DNA of 64,000 nt from Herbiconiux ginsengi (lineage in GTDB: Bacteria; Actinomycetota; Actinomycetes; Actinomycetales; Microbacteriaceae). The position numbers were made by a program, and so were the translations under genes. The stretch covers positions 1,336,960 to 1,400,959 of the forward strand of contig NZ_FNPZ01000001.1 in the NCBI RefSeq assembly GCF_900107435.1, given 5' to 3'. The stretch's first letter is position 1. Each line of letters starts with the position of its first letter. The notes under the pieces are model-generated. The model ran no database searches, was not told the origin of the DNA, and saw nothing but the letters and a program-made list of their open reading frames with translations. Shown piece by piece: positions 25,129-32,605 of this stretch.

Positions 25129-25992
25129 TCAGCGCGTGATCGCGGGCAGGTGCAGCATGCGTGCGAGGTTCTTGTCGAGCTCGTCGTCGCGGAAGATCTT
25201 CTTCCAGTCGTCCTTGATGATGCTCTCGCGGCCGTAGTCCATGGCGATCAGGCAGGCGTCGCTGAACGGGTTGTCGCCGCGCAGCCCGTTGGCCAGCGCC
25301 ACCTGGGTGTGGCCGTAGAGGATGCTGCGGGCGGCGGCCGCGGGCACGCCCATGGTGTTGACGGTCTCCTCCAGCGCCTCGTTGAGCAGCGCGCCGATCA
25401 TGCACGCGACGGTCTCCACGAGCGTGGGCTCGAGCTGGGCGAGTTGCTTGATGGTGACCCAGTGCACGTCGATCACGGGGGCGTAGATCGCCCGCACGGT
25501 GGCTTCGACGATCGCCTGGTGCTCGGGAGCATCCGATTCGACCGCGGCGATGGCATCCTGCGGCGCCGCGATGCCGCCGAAGGTGTCGGCCCACTCCTCG
25601 GGGCTCTGCCGCTGCAGGAAGATCGAGGGGTGGCAGGGGTGCGCGACGGCCTGGATGACGTCGTCGCGCGTGGTGAGCAGGCCCGCGTACGCGGCGGCCG
25701 GGTCGAGCGTCAGCACGATCGCGCCCGACTTGAGCTGCGGCACCAGGTCGGCGGTCACCGGGCCGAGGGCGAGGTCGGGCACGGCGAGCACCACGATGTC
25801 GGCGTCGGCGACCGCGGTGGCGGCGTCCGTCAGTTCGCGGCCGGCCTCGCGGGTTCGCTCCTGACCGGCCGGCGAGTTCTCGACGTACCAGACGGTGTGG
25901 TCGGTCTTCACGAGGTTGTTGGACACGCGCATGCCCATCTTTCCCCCGGCGCCGATGACGGCGATCTTGTAGGTCTCGGTGGTCGTGCTCAT
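25129..25992 (-). CDS. apnO: D-apionate oxidoisomerase
   Basis: A 287-residue NAD-dependent enzyme. The Rossmann loop GAGGKMG is at residues 14-20. The C-terminal helical domain has phosphogluconate-dehydrogenase-C character (WVTIKQLAQLEPTLVETVAC, LYGHTQVALA, SDACLIAMDYG), the annotation usually given to ApnO. The reaction is oxidation of D-apionate with migration of the hydroxymethyl group to give 3-oxo-isoapionate. It overlaps the OiaC-like gene by ATGA and is followed by apnL, an order that fits only the apiose pathway. Confidence 0.82.
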   Translation of the reverse strand: MSTTTETYKIAVIGAGGKMGMRVSNNLVKTDHTVWYVENSPAGQERTREAGRELTDAATAVADADIVVLAVPDLALGPVTADLVPQLKSGAIVLTLDPAAAYAGLLTTRDDVIQAVAHPCHPSIFLQRQSPEEWADTFGGIAAPQDAIAAVESDAPEHQAIVEATVRAIYAPVIDVHWVTIKQLAQLEPTLVETVACMIGALLNEALEETVNTMGVPAAAARSILYGHTQVALANGLRGDNPFSDACLIAMDYGRESIIKDDWKKIFRDDELDKNLARMLHLPAITR

Positions 25993-26783
25993 GACATGCT
26001 CCTCAAATAGTCGATGCTCTGTTGGGTCCAGGCGCGCTCGGTGCGGATGGTGGTCTCGGGGTCGCCCTGCCAGGGCAGCCAGTGCTCGACGATCTCATCG
26101 ATGCCGCGCTCGCGCGGGCGGACGGTCTCGAGCAGGTGCTCGTAGTCGTGCAGGCCCTCGCCCATCGCGGCGCCGCTGTAGGTGAAGCCCACCCAGCCCG
26201 GCTGGCGCGCGAATGCGAAGTCCTTCGCGTGCACGTTGCCGGTGAGCGCGGCGGTGCGCTCGACGCAGTCGCGGGGCAGCTCGAGGCGCGCCACGACGTT
26301 CGCGGGGTCGAGGCAGATGGTGAGGTGGTCGCTGCCGATCGACTCGACGAGATCGACGAGATCGGTCGTCGCCACCTGCTCGTAGGTCTCCAGGGCCAAG
26401 GTGACTCCGGATGCCTCGTATGCGGGCAGAGCGGCGCGCAGCTGGGCCTCGGCCTCGGCGAGGGTCGGCCGCGAGCCGGGCCCGTAGAGCATGCTGCGCA
26501 CCAGCCGGGCGTCGAACGCCTCGGCCAGCTCGAGATAGCGGGCGAGGTGCGCGGGCGGGATGCCCTTGGTGCCGAGCTGGATGCCCACACCGAAGTCGCG
26601 GGCGGCCGCCGCCGCCTCGGACACTTCGGCGTCGGACATCGCGTCGAGCGGCGCGTAGTCGCAGATCTGGAACAGCTCGACGTCGAGGGCGCGCGTGGCC
26701 TCGAGAGCGCCGCGCAGGGTCAGCGGGTCGTCGACCCGGTCGGAGTGCTGCCAGAAGAAGGCGTAGGTGCCGAGACCGATCAT
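25989..26783 (-). CDS. oiaC: Sugar-phosphate isomerase/epimerase-fold protein, probable 3-oxo-isoapionate decarboxylase
   Basis: A 264-residue TIM-barrel protein of the AP-endonuclease-2/xylose-isomerase-like superfamily. Candidate metal ligands are E132 (LALETYEQ), D159 (CLDPANVV) and H185 (NVHAKDF), with another Glu in MGEGLHDY. In apiose-degrading bacteria a protein of this superfamily (OiaC) decarboxylates 3-oxo-isoapionate to L-erythrulose; its place between apnO and the erythrulose-phosphate isomerases supports this. Without structural data an epimerase role remains possible. It overlaps neighbours by 4 bases on both sides. Confidence 0.7.
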   Translation of the reverse strand: MIGLGTYAFFWQHSDRVDDPLTLRGALEATRALDVELFQICDYAPLDAMSDAEVSEAAAAARDFGVGIQLGTKGIPPAHLARYLELAEAFDARLVRSMLYGPGSRPTLAEAEAQLRAALPAYEASGVTLALETYEQVATTDLVDLVESIGSDHLTICLDPANVVARLELPRDCVERTAALTGNVHAKDFAFARQPGWVGFTYSGAAMGEGLHDYEHLLETVRPRERGIDEIVEHWLPWQGDPETTIRTERAWTQQSIDYLRSMS

Positions 26784-27604
26784 GCGCTGTGCCCCCTTGC
26801 GGATGGGCCGGATGCGCCGGGTGCCGTGGATACGTCGGCCGCCCGTGCCGCCGCCAGGGCCGCCGCCTCGTCGAGAACGGCGATCAGGTTCGCCGGGTCG
26901 TGGCCGAAGCGGCCGAGGAACAGGCCGTCGACCGCGCCGCCGAGGCGGGTGAGCAGGCCCGGCCCGGCGGAACCGCCGTAGATGACCGCGCTGCCGGCGC
27001 GCTCGTCGAGAGCGTCGAGCGCTGCACGCAGAGCGGTGCTGACGGCCACGATGTGCTCGGCGGGCGCCGGTTCAGGGGCGCCGATGGCCCAGACGGGCTC
27101 GTAGGCCACGATCACAGGTCCCGCGGGCGCGCCCGCGAGATCGGCGTGCAGCTGCGCGACCACCGTGGCGGCCGCCTCAGCCGGGGCCAGTCGCTCGCTC
27201 TCCCCGAGGCAGAGCACGGGCTCGAGGCCGTGGGTGAGCGCGGCGGAAGCCTTCGCAGCGGTGTCGGCATCCGTCTCTCCGAACAGGCGCCGGCGTTCGG
27301 CGTGCCCGATCTCGGCCACTCGCACGCCGATCTCGGCGAGTTCGGCCGCCGTCACCTCGCCGGTGAACGCGCCGGGGGCATGAGCTGAGACATCCTGGGC
27401 GCCGATCAGCACGGGAGTGCCCCGGAAGGCCTTCACCGCGGCGGCCACCTGCAGGTAGGTCGGGATGACGAAGAGCCGCACCGTGCCGTCGGCGGCAGCC
27501 GGCGCATCCGGCAGGCGCGCGGCGACGTCGGCGAACCAGGCCGCGGCGCGGGCGTTGCCGAAATACGTCTTGAGGCTGATGCCGACGGTGACCGGTGCGA
27601 TCAT
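26780..27604 (-). CDS. lerI: Triosephosphate-isomerase homologue, probable L-erythrulose-1-phosphate isomerase
   Basis: A 274-residue TIM-barrel protein keeping the catalytic triad of triosephosphate isomerase: K12 (ISLKTYFG), H101 (IGHAERR) and E169 (VAYEPVWAIG). The loop-1 Asn-Trp-Lys-Met motif of housekeeping TIM is replaced by SLKTYFG, the variant seen in LerI/EryH-type isomerases acting on four-carbon ketose phosphates. It converts L-erythrulose 1-phosphate to D-erythrulose 4-phosphate. The stop of derI and this start share one base (TGATG), so translation is coupled. A C-terminal tail of about 15 Ser/Ala/Gly residues is non-essential in appearance. Confidence 0.78.
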   Translation of the reverse strand: MIAPVTVGISLKTYFGNARAAAWFADVAARLPDAPAAADGTVRLFVIPTYLQVAAAVKAFRGTPVLIGAQDVSAHAPGAFTGEVTAAELAEIGVRVAEIGHAERRRLFGETDADTAAKASAALTHGLEPVLCLGESERLAPAEAAATVVAQLHADLAGAPAGPVIVAYEPVWAIGAPEPAPAEHIVAVSTALRAALDALDERAGSAVIYGGSAGPGLLTRLGGAVDGLFLGRFGHDPANLIAVLDEAAALAAARAADVSTAPGASGPSARGHSA

Positions 27605-28080
27605 CAGCAGGAGCCGGTGGTCTCGTACCGGCCGATCACCGCGACCTTCTCGGCCGAGGCCGACGTCGGGTCGAAACGGTAGCCGAGCCATTCGCGCACG
27701 AGGCGGCGGGCGAGCTCGATGCCCACCACCCGCTGGCCCATGGTGAGCACCTGGGCGTCGTTGGAGAGCACGGCGCGCTCCACCGAGAAGGAGTCGTGCG
27801 CCGTGACAGCACGGATGCCTGCGACCTTGTTCGCCGAGATCGCGACCCCGAGGCCGGTGCCGCAGATCAGCAGCGCACGGTCGGCTTCGCCGTTCGCGAC
27901 GAGTTCGGCGGCGGCGATCGCGACCTTCGGATAGGCGGTGTGGCCGTCGGCATCCACGCCCACGTCGACGACGGATGCGACGCCGGGGTTCGCCAGGAGA
28001 TCCTTCTTCAGGATCTCCTTGTAGTCGAATCCGGCGTCGTCGGCGCCGATCACCAGGCGCAGGGGGGTGAGGTCGGTCAT
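27604..28080 (-). CDS. derI: RpiB-family isomerase, probable D-erythrulose-4-phosphate isomerase
   Basis: A 158-residue RpiB/LacAB-type sugar-phosphate isomerase. It has the N-terminal [11 protein letters not shown] phosphate/ring-binding motif and catalytic Cys73 in [20 protein letters not shown]. In erythritol and apiose catabolism this subfamily interconverts D-erythrulose 4-phosphate and D-erythrose 4-phosphate, feeding the pentose phosphate pathway. A ribose-5-phosphate isomerase role is the fallback reading. It sits between lerK and lerI. Confidence 0.78.
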   Translation of the reverse strand: MTDLTPLRLVIGADDAGFDYKEILKKDLLANPGVASVVDVGVDADGHTAYPKVAIAAAELVANGEADRALLICGTGLGVAISANKVAGIRAVTAHDSFSVERAVLSNDAQVLTMGQRVVGIELARRLVREWLGYRFDPTSASAEKVAVIGRYETTGSC

Positions 28081-28143
28081 GGTCGGTGTCCTTTCGGGGA
28101 GGCGGAAGTCAGGGGCGTCGGCAGCGCCGACGGGTCGGGGAGC

Positions 28144-29889
28144 TCACGGGCGGTCAGCTAGGACGCTCCCGAGCACGGTGGCGATGAGGGCGAGCGAGAC
28201 CGCGCCCGGGTCGGGAGTGCCGATCGAGTGCTCGCCGTGGGTGCGGGCGCGGCCCATGCGCGGCAGGAGGTCGGCGGTGTCGCGCGCCGCGACGGTCGCG
28301 GCCTCCGCGGCCTCGGCCCAGGCGCTCCTGAGGGAGGAGCCGGAGTCGATGCCTCGCGTCAGTGCGGCGCTGAAGGGCACGAGCGCGTCGACCAGGGTCT
28401 TGTCGCCCGGTTCGGCTTTGCCGTAGGCCATGACGCCCGCGGATCCCGCCGCGACCCCGGCCGCGACATCTGCGCCGGCCGGGCTTCCGGTGTCGCCGAG
28501 TTCGCGTGCGACGGCGCGCAGGATGACGCCCCAGAGCGCGCCGGAGGTGCCGCCGGCCTTGTCGGCCCACGCGTCGGCCGCCCGGGTCAGTGTCGTGCCG
28601 GCGCCGGCACCCGCCTCGAGCGCGGCGGTCGCGGCGGCGAGGGCCGCGTGCGATCCGCGCTGCATGCCGATGCCGTGATCGCCGTCGCCGGCGACCGCGT
28701 CGATCCGGCCCAGCTCGTCGACGTGCTCGTCGACCACCGCTGCGATCGCGGCGACCGCCGCGAGCACCGTGGCCGCGGCGGTGCGTGAAGCGTCGTCGGA
28801 GGCCGGGATCTCGGCCTCCGCGTCGGCAGTGGCATCGGCAGCGCTGACCGCGTCGGTCACGCGTTCCGCGGCCACGACCGATCCGCGGCGGTAGGCCGGG
28901 GTGTCGACCGGGGTCTCCCACAGTGCCTCGAGCTCGTCGTCGATCCAGTAGAGCGTCAGCGAGGTGCCGGCCATGTCGAAGGAGGTGCAGAACTCGCCCA
29001 CGTGCGGGTCGACGACCACGACGCCCGCTGTCTCGAGCAGCTGTGCGACGCGGCGGTAGACGACGAACATCTCCTCGTACTTCAGCGAGCCCAGCCCGTT
29101 GAGGATCGGGATCACCCGGGCCCCGCGCGCCGAGTCGACGCCCTCGGGGAGTTCGGCGGGATCGAGCAGCGTCGACACGAGGAGCCCGGCCAGTTCATCG
29201 GCGGTCGGGATGGCGACCTCGTCGATGCCGGGTTCGCCGTGGATGCCGAGCCCCACCGCCATCCGTCCCTCCGGCACGGTGAACAGCGGCTTCTCCGCGC
29301 CGGGGAGCGTGCACCCGGTGAACGCGACGCCGAAGGAGCGGGTGCGCTCGTTGGCCTTGCGGGCGATCGCCGTGACTCCTTCGAGGTCGGCGCCGCGCTC
29401 GGCGGCGGCCGCGGCGGCACGGAACACGGTGAGGTCGCCGGCGATGCCGCGACGGCGATGCTTCTCGCCGATCGGCGCCGACTTCACGTCGTCGGTCACC
29501 GTCACTGTTGCGGCCGCGATGCCCTCGGCGAGCAGGCGATCCTGTGCGGCATCGAAGTTGAGCACGTCGCCGGCGTAGTTGCCGTAGCTGAAGAACACGC
29601 CGCCCCCGGCCTCCGCCGCCCTGGCCACCGAGTGCACCTGCTGAGTCGAGGGTGAGGCGAACAGATTGCCCATCGCTGCGCCGTGCGCGAGTCCCTGGCC
29701 CACCAGTCCGCCGAACGCGGGGTAGTGGCCCGAGCCGCCGCCCACCACGACCGCCACCTGACCCTCGGGCACGACCGTCGATCGCACCACGCCGCCCGTG
29801 ACCCGGCGCACGTACCGGCCGTTGGCCGCCACGAAACCGTCGATCATCTCGTCGGCGAAATCCGCCGGTTCGTTCCAGAGTCTGGTCAT
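28144..29889 (-). CDS. lerK: DhaK-DhaL fusion kinase, probable L-erythrulose kinase
   Basis: A 581-residue single-chain ATP-dependent kinase. The DhaK domain (about 1-330) keeps His55 of GGSGH and the covalent substrate-binding His217 of LGIHGEPG. A 30-residue Ala/Asp-rich linker leads to the DhaL domain (about 375-581), with the Mg-binding DGDHGIGMQRG and GGTSGALWG motifs. This fusion is the form of dihydroxyacetone kinases and of LerK, which makes L-erythrulose 1-phosphate. It is the first gene of the apn operon; ATG 29889 is preferred over an upstream in-frame ATG because GAAGG lies 7 bases upstream and the FadR-type palindrome would otherwise be coding. Confidence 0.8.
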   Translation of the reverse strand: MTRLWNEPADFADEMIDGFVAANGRYVRRVTGGVVRSTVVPEGQVAVVVGGGSGHYPAFGGLVGQGLAHGAAMGNLFASPSTQQVHSVARAAEAGGGVFFSYGNYAGDVLNFDAAQDRLLAEGIAAATVTVTDDVKSAPIGEKHRRRGIAGDLTVFRAAAAAAERGADLEGVTAIARKANERTRSFGVAFTGCTLPGAEKPLFTVPEGRMAVGLGIHGEPGIDEVAIPTADELAGLLVSTLLDPAELPEGVDSARGARVIPILNGLGSLKYEEMFVVYRRVAQLLETAGVVVVDPHVGEFCTSFDMAGTSLTLYWIDDELEALWETPVDTPAYRRGSVVAAERVTDAVSAADATADAEAEIPASDDASRTAAATVLAAVAAIAAVVDEHVDELGRIDAVAGDGDHGIGMQRGSHAALAAATAALEAGAGAGTTLTRAADAWADKAGGTSGALWGVILRAVARELGDTGSPAGADVAAGVAAGSAGVMAYGKAEPGDKTLVDALVPFSAALTRGIDSGSSLRSAWAEAAEAATVAARDTADLLPRMGRARTHGEHSIGTPDPGAVSLALIATVLGSVLADRP

Positions 29890-29912
29890 CGTTCGCCCTT
29901 CCGCCGAGTAGT

Positions 29913-29932
29913 TTGGCAAACCGGTTGACCAA
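29913..29932. promoter_or_regulatory. Operator-like palindrome of the divergent GntR regulator
   Basis: TTGGCAAACCGGTTGACCAA fits the symmetric form TTGG-nn-AACCGGTT-nn-CCAA and lies in the 84-base space between lerK and the FadR-type gene. Its position, upstream of lerK by 24 bases and of the regulator by 42, suits repression of both genes. Confidence 0.6.
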
Positions 29933-29973
29933 TTGCAAGTGGAATCGGATGCCGCGGAAGGTAAGTTGTTCGC

Positions 29974-30711
29974 ATGCCCTCCTATCCCGGCGATCGCAGC
30001 ACCGACATCGCCGCCGCGCTCGGCGCGCTCCCGGCGAGCACTCCGGTGTCAGAAGTCGCCCGGCGCCTGCTCGACCTGTTCACGAGCGGCTCCATCGAGC
30101 CCGGCACCCGGCTGCCACCGGAGCGCCAGCTGGCCGCGACCCTGGGCGTGGGCCGGTCGGCGGTGCGCGAGGCGCTCGCCGCGCTCGAGATCCTCGGCAT
30201 CGTCGACGTGCGGCCCGGATCGGGCACCTATCTGCGCGGGGCGGCGAGCGAGCTGCTGCCGCAGACGCTGCGCTGGGGGCTGCTGATCGGCGAGCGCAAC
30301 ACCGCCGAGCTGCTCGACCTGCGCTCCGGGCTGGAGATCTACGTCGCCCGGCTCGCGGCCGGACGAGCGGATGCCGCGGCCATCGCCGCCCTGTCGTCAT
30401 CGCTCGAGCACATGCGCGGTTCGGCCGCGAACCTCCAGGCGTTCGCCCGCGCCGACCGCGATTTCCACCTCGCCCTCTCGACCGCGGCGGCCAACCTGAT
30501 CCTGGTCGACCTGCTGCACGTCGTGCGCACACTGCTGCAGGTCTACGACGACCGCGCCGTGCATGACGCCGACCAGGTGGCCGCGGCGATCGCCGAGCAT
30601 GCGGAGGTGCTGCGAGCCGTCGAATCCGGCGACGGGGATGCGGCGGCGTCGGCCATGGCGGCGCACATGGCCACCGCATCCGCTCGCCTCAGCGGCGAAG
30701 CGCGCGCCTGA
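29974..30711 (+). CDS. FadR-subfamily GntR transcriptional regulator
   Basis: A 245-residue regulator with an N-terminal winged HTH (about 22-85: PGTRLPPERQLAATLGVGRS, AVREALAALEILGIVDVRPG) and a C-terminal all-helical FCD effector domain (about 100-230). The domain contains Asp/His residues (DRDFHLAL, AIAEHAEVLRA) that bind a metal and carboxylate ligands in related proteins. Divergent from the apn operon, it probably represses it until a sugar acid such as D-apionate or 3-oxo-isoapionate accumulates. It is distinct from the LacI control of the other half of the locus. Confidence 0.85.
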   Translation: MPSYPGDRSTDIAAALGALPASTPVSEVARRLLDLFTSGSIEPGTRLPPERQLAATLGVGRSAVREALAALEILGIVDVRPGSGTYLRGAASELLPQTLRWGLLIGERNTAELLDLRSGLEIYVARLAAGRADAAAIAALSSSLEHMRGSAANLQAFARADRDFHLALSTAAANLILVDLLHVVRTLLQVYDDRAVHDADQVAAAIAEHAEVLRAVESGDGDAAASAMAAHMATASARLSGEARA

Positions 30712-30750
30712 CCCCGCGCTCCGCCTCCCACTCGTCCCAAGCTTCCCCTC

Positions 30751-30806
30751 CGACTCGTCCCAAATCGGGCAGAATCTGCCGTCTTGGCCCGATTCGGGAC
30801 GAGTCG
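30751..30806. terminator. Bidirectional terminator between convergent genes
   Basis: Two 20-base arms (30751-30770 and 30787-30806) pair with a single mismatch around a 16-nt loop, in the space between the ends of the GntR gene and the GH63-like gene. The layout, and a CAGAAT-type loop sequence, resembles the intergenic elements at 42971 and 43990. Confidence 0.75.
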
Positions 30807-30812
30807 CGCACC

Positions 30813-32081
30813 TCAGAACTCGCTGATCGCGGGGCGGCCCTCGAGGTGGGCGATCATGTTCAGCGCCAAGAAGTTCCAGTTCTGGAAGTTGTGCGTGACG
30901 ATCGGCTCGCCGTTGTCGGGGTTGTAGTACTCGTGCAGCGATCCGTTCGTCTCGAGGTCGGCGCCGAACAGCGCGATCGTCTTCTCGGCCAGTTCGCGGG
31001 CGTCGTCGGCGAAGCCGTACTTCGCCAGGCCCCGGAACACGAGGTAGTTGCTGATGCCCCAGACCGGTCCCAGCCAGTTCGAGGGGTTGTTCGACGCGCG
31101 CAGGTCGTACTGCTTCTCGAGGCGGGAGAGCGTGCGCACGCCGTAGGTGGCGTTGAAGGTGCGGGGGTCGAGGTAGCGCTCGCGCATCCGCTCGGCCTGC
31201 TGCTGCGTGGCGAAGCCGGCCCAGAGCGGCAGGAAGCTCGACCAGTTGTCGATGCGCAGGAGTTGACCCGACCAGTGCCGCGGAGCGCCGCGGTGCAGCC
31301 AGTCGTCGGGATCGATCGGGCGGAGGTCGATGTCGACGCTGTAGAAGGTGCCGTCGCGCTCGTCCCAGGCGTGGGTGTGCAGGGCGTCGGCGAGATCCTG
31401 GGCCCGGCCGCGCCAGACGTTCGCGGTGGGGAGGTCGCCGAGCTCCTCCCAGAGGTAGCCGGCGGCGAGCAGTTCGCGGTAGAGCAGGCTGTTGAGGTAG
31501 ATCGAGGCCGTGGAGCGGTCGGGGCGGTAGAAGACCGACGGGTCGTTGTCGACGCCGACCGCGAAGTCGGTCTGCCAGTAGGCGAGCCCGAGCTCCGGAT
31601 GCACGTGGCTCTCGAGGTAGCGGTTCAGGAACGCGTCGACCGTCGCCATGTGCGGACGCATCCACTCGGCGTCGCGGCGACGGCGGGAGAGAAGTGCGGC
31701 GTGCTGCGCGAGCACGGGCTTGTGCATGTTCTGCGAGAACCCGCCCGCGCGGCCGGGGTCGCCGTGCTCGAGCGAGTCGGTGGGGTTCAGCCGGATGGGC
31801 ATGACGCCGTCGGCGTCGGTGTGGTCGAGGAAGTTCAGGATGCTGCCCATTTCGTAGGCGCCGAAACGCCCGGGCTGCGCGGTGTCGGCCTCGACCTGGC
31901 CGAGCGCGATGCTAATCGTCCAGGAATCCCAATCCCAGAGCGACGACGAGTAATAGGGGGAGTCGGGGCTCGAGGGCACCGTGTACGGGTGTGTGAGGAT
32001 GCCCTCGCTCTCGCGCGTCATCTCCTCCGCACTCCGATGGATGTACTCCGTCAGCAGTCGGCTCCAGCGTTCCAGCATCAT
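30813..32081 (-). CDS. GH63-like (alpha/alpha)6-barrel glycosidase
   Basis: A 422-residue cytoplasmic protein with the SLWDWDSW motif near residue 47, a QTDFAVGVDNDPSVFY substrate loop, and a late NPSNWLGPVWGISNY signature. Together these indicate the GH63/trehalase-like clan of inverting alpha-glycosidases (for example mannosylglycerate hydrolases). The exact glycan is unknown. A GAAACGTTTC operator sits 41 bases upstream, linking it to the LacI regulon of the apiose locus. Two adjacent ATGs are possible starts; GGGAG is better spaced for the second (32078). Confidence 0.75.
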   Translation of the reverse strand: MMLERWSRLLTEYIHRSAEEMTRESEGILTHPYTVPSSPDSPYYSSSLWDWDSWTISIALGQVEADTAQPGRFGAYEMGSILNFLDHTDADGVMPIRLNPTDSLEHGDPGRAGGFSQNMHKPVLAQHAALLSRRRRDAEWMRPHMATVDAFLNRYLESHVHPELGLAYWQTDFAVGVDNDPSVFYRPDRSTASIYLNSLLYRELLAAGYLWEELGDLPTANVWRGRAQDLADALHTHAWDERDGTFYSVDIDLRPIDPDDWLHRGAPRHWSGQLLRIDNWSSFLPLWAGFATQQQAERMRERYLDPRTFNATYGVRTLSRLEKQYDLRASNNPSNWLGPVWGISNYLVFRGLAKYGFADDARELAEKTIALFGADLETNGSLHEYYNPDNGEPIVTHNFQNWNFLALNMIAHLEGRPAISEF

Positions 32082-32110
32082 CGCTCCCAGGTTGGTGTCA
32101 GGCGCTGACG

Positions 32111-32133
32111 ATCTTAGCGTCGAAACGTTTCAA
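32111..32133 (-). promoter_or_regulatory. -10 element and LacI operator of the GH63-like gene
   Basis: TCGAAACGTTTCAA (32120-32133) contains the perfect GAAACGTTTC palindrome. On the minus strand TAAGAT (32116-32111) is a good -10, so the operator occupies the promoter spacer. The box is the same as that upstream of the GH78 operon 15 kb away. Confidence 0.7.
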
Positions 32134-32242
32134 GTGGCGAGCTGGGTGTCTCGGGTTCTTCCCGGGCTCGCCCGGCCTTCGGCTGGGCGGGCCCTCATTG
32201 CTCGCGCCGCCGCTGCTGCGGCGCGAGGCGACATGTTCGCGT

Positions 32243-32469
32243 GAGGTCGCTGACGCGGCCTCGCGCTCACCCTGGGTCGTCGAGAAAGGCCTGCGGCTTT
32301 CAGTGCCGTTCCGGTTGAGGTCGCTGACGGGGCGGCCTCGCGCTCACCTTGGGTCGTCGAGAAAGGCCTGCGGCTTTCGGTGCCGTTCCGGTTGAGGTCG
32401 CTGACGGGGCGGCCTCGCGCTCACCCTGGGTCGTCGAGCGCGGCCTGCGGCTTTCAGTGCCGTTCCGGT
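32243..32469. repeat. Three tandem 74-77-bp repeats in an intergenic region
   Basis: Units beginning GAGGTCGCTGACG start at 32243, 32317 and 32394. Each contains GCCTCGCGCTCACC, GGGTCGTCGAG, GCCTGCGGCTTTC and GTGCCGTTCCGGT. They differ at only a few positions, apart from a 3-base gap in the first and an AGAAAG/GCGCG change in the third. They lie in the 524-base gap 32082-32605, in which I see no coding sequence; the gap also holds the GH63 operator and the inverted repeat at 32525. Confidence 0.85.
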
Positions 32470-32524
32470 ACGACGGGTGGGTGAGGAGGCGTTCCGGCTC
32501 GTGCCCGTGCTGCCGACGGGCGGT

Positions 32525-32580
32525 GATTCGCCAAGACACGCCGTATTGCCCGCGGGGATAGCGGCGTGTTTTGGCGAATG
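32525..32580. repeat. Dispersed inverted-repeat element, copy A
   Basis: ATTCGCCAAGACACGCCG (32526-32543) pairs with 32562-32579 (one mismatch) around an 18-nt loop. Its left half is nearly the same as the left half of the elements at 42971 and 43990. It lies just beyond the stop of the MerR gene and may end that transcript. Confidence 0.75.
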
Positions 32581-32605
32581 GATGGTTCGGGCCGAACGGG
32601 GCGGG

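Noticed and set aside
26780-27604. Housekeeping triosephosphate isomerase
   Set aside because: Loop 1 differs from housekeeping TIM and the gene is overlapped by derI and oiaC in the apn operon, not beside gap/pgk.
30751-30806. CRISPR-like or phage attachment repeat
   Set aside because: Single inverted repeat between convergent gene ends, no spacer-repeat array; a terminator explains it.
32243-32469. CRISPR array
   Set aside because: The units are directly adjacent and homologous over their full length; there are no variable spacers and no cas genes.
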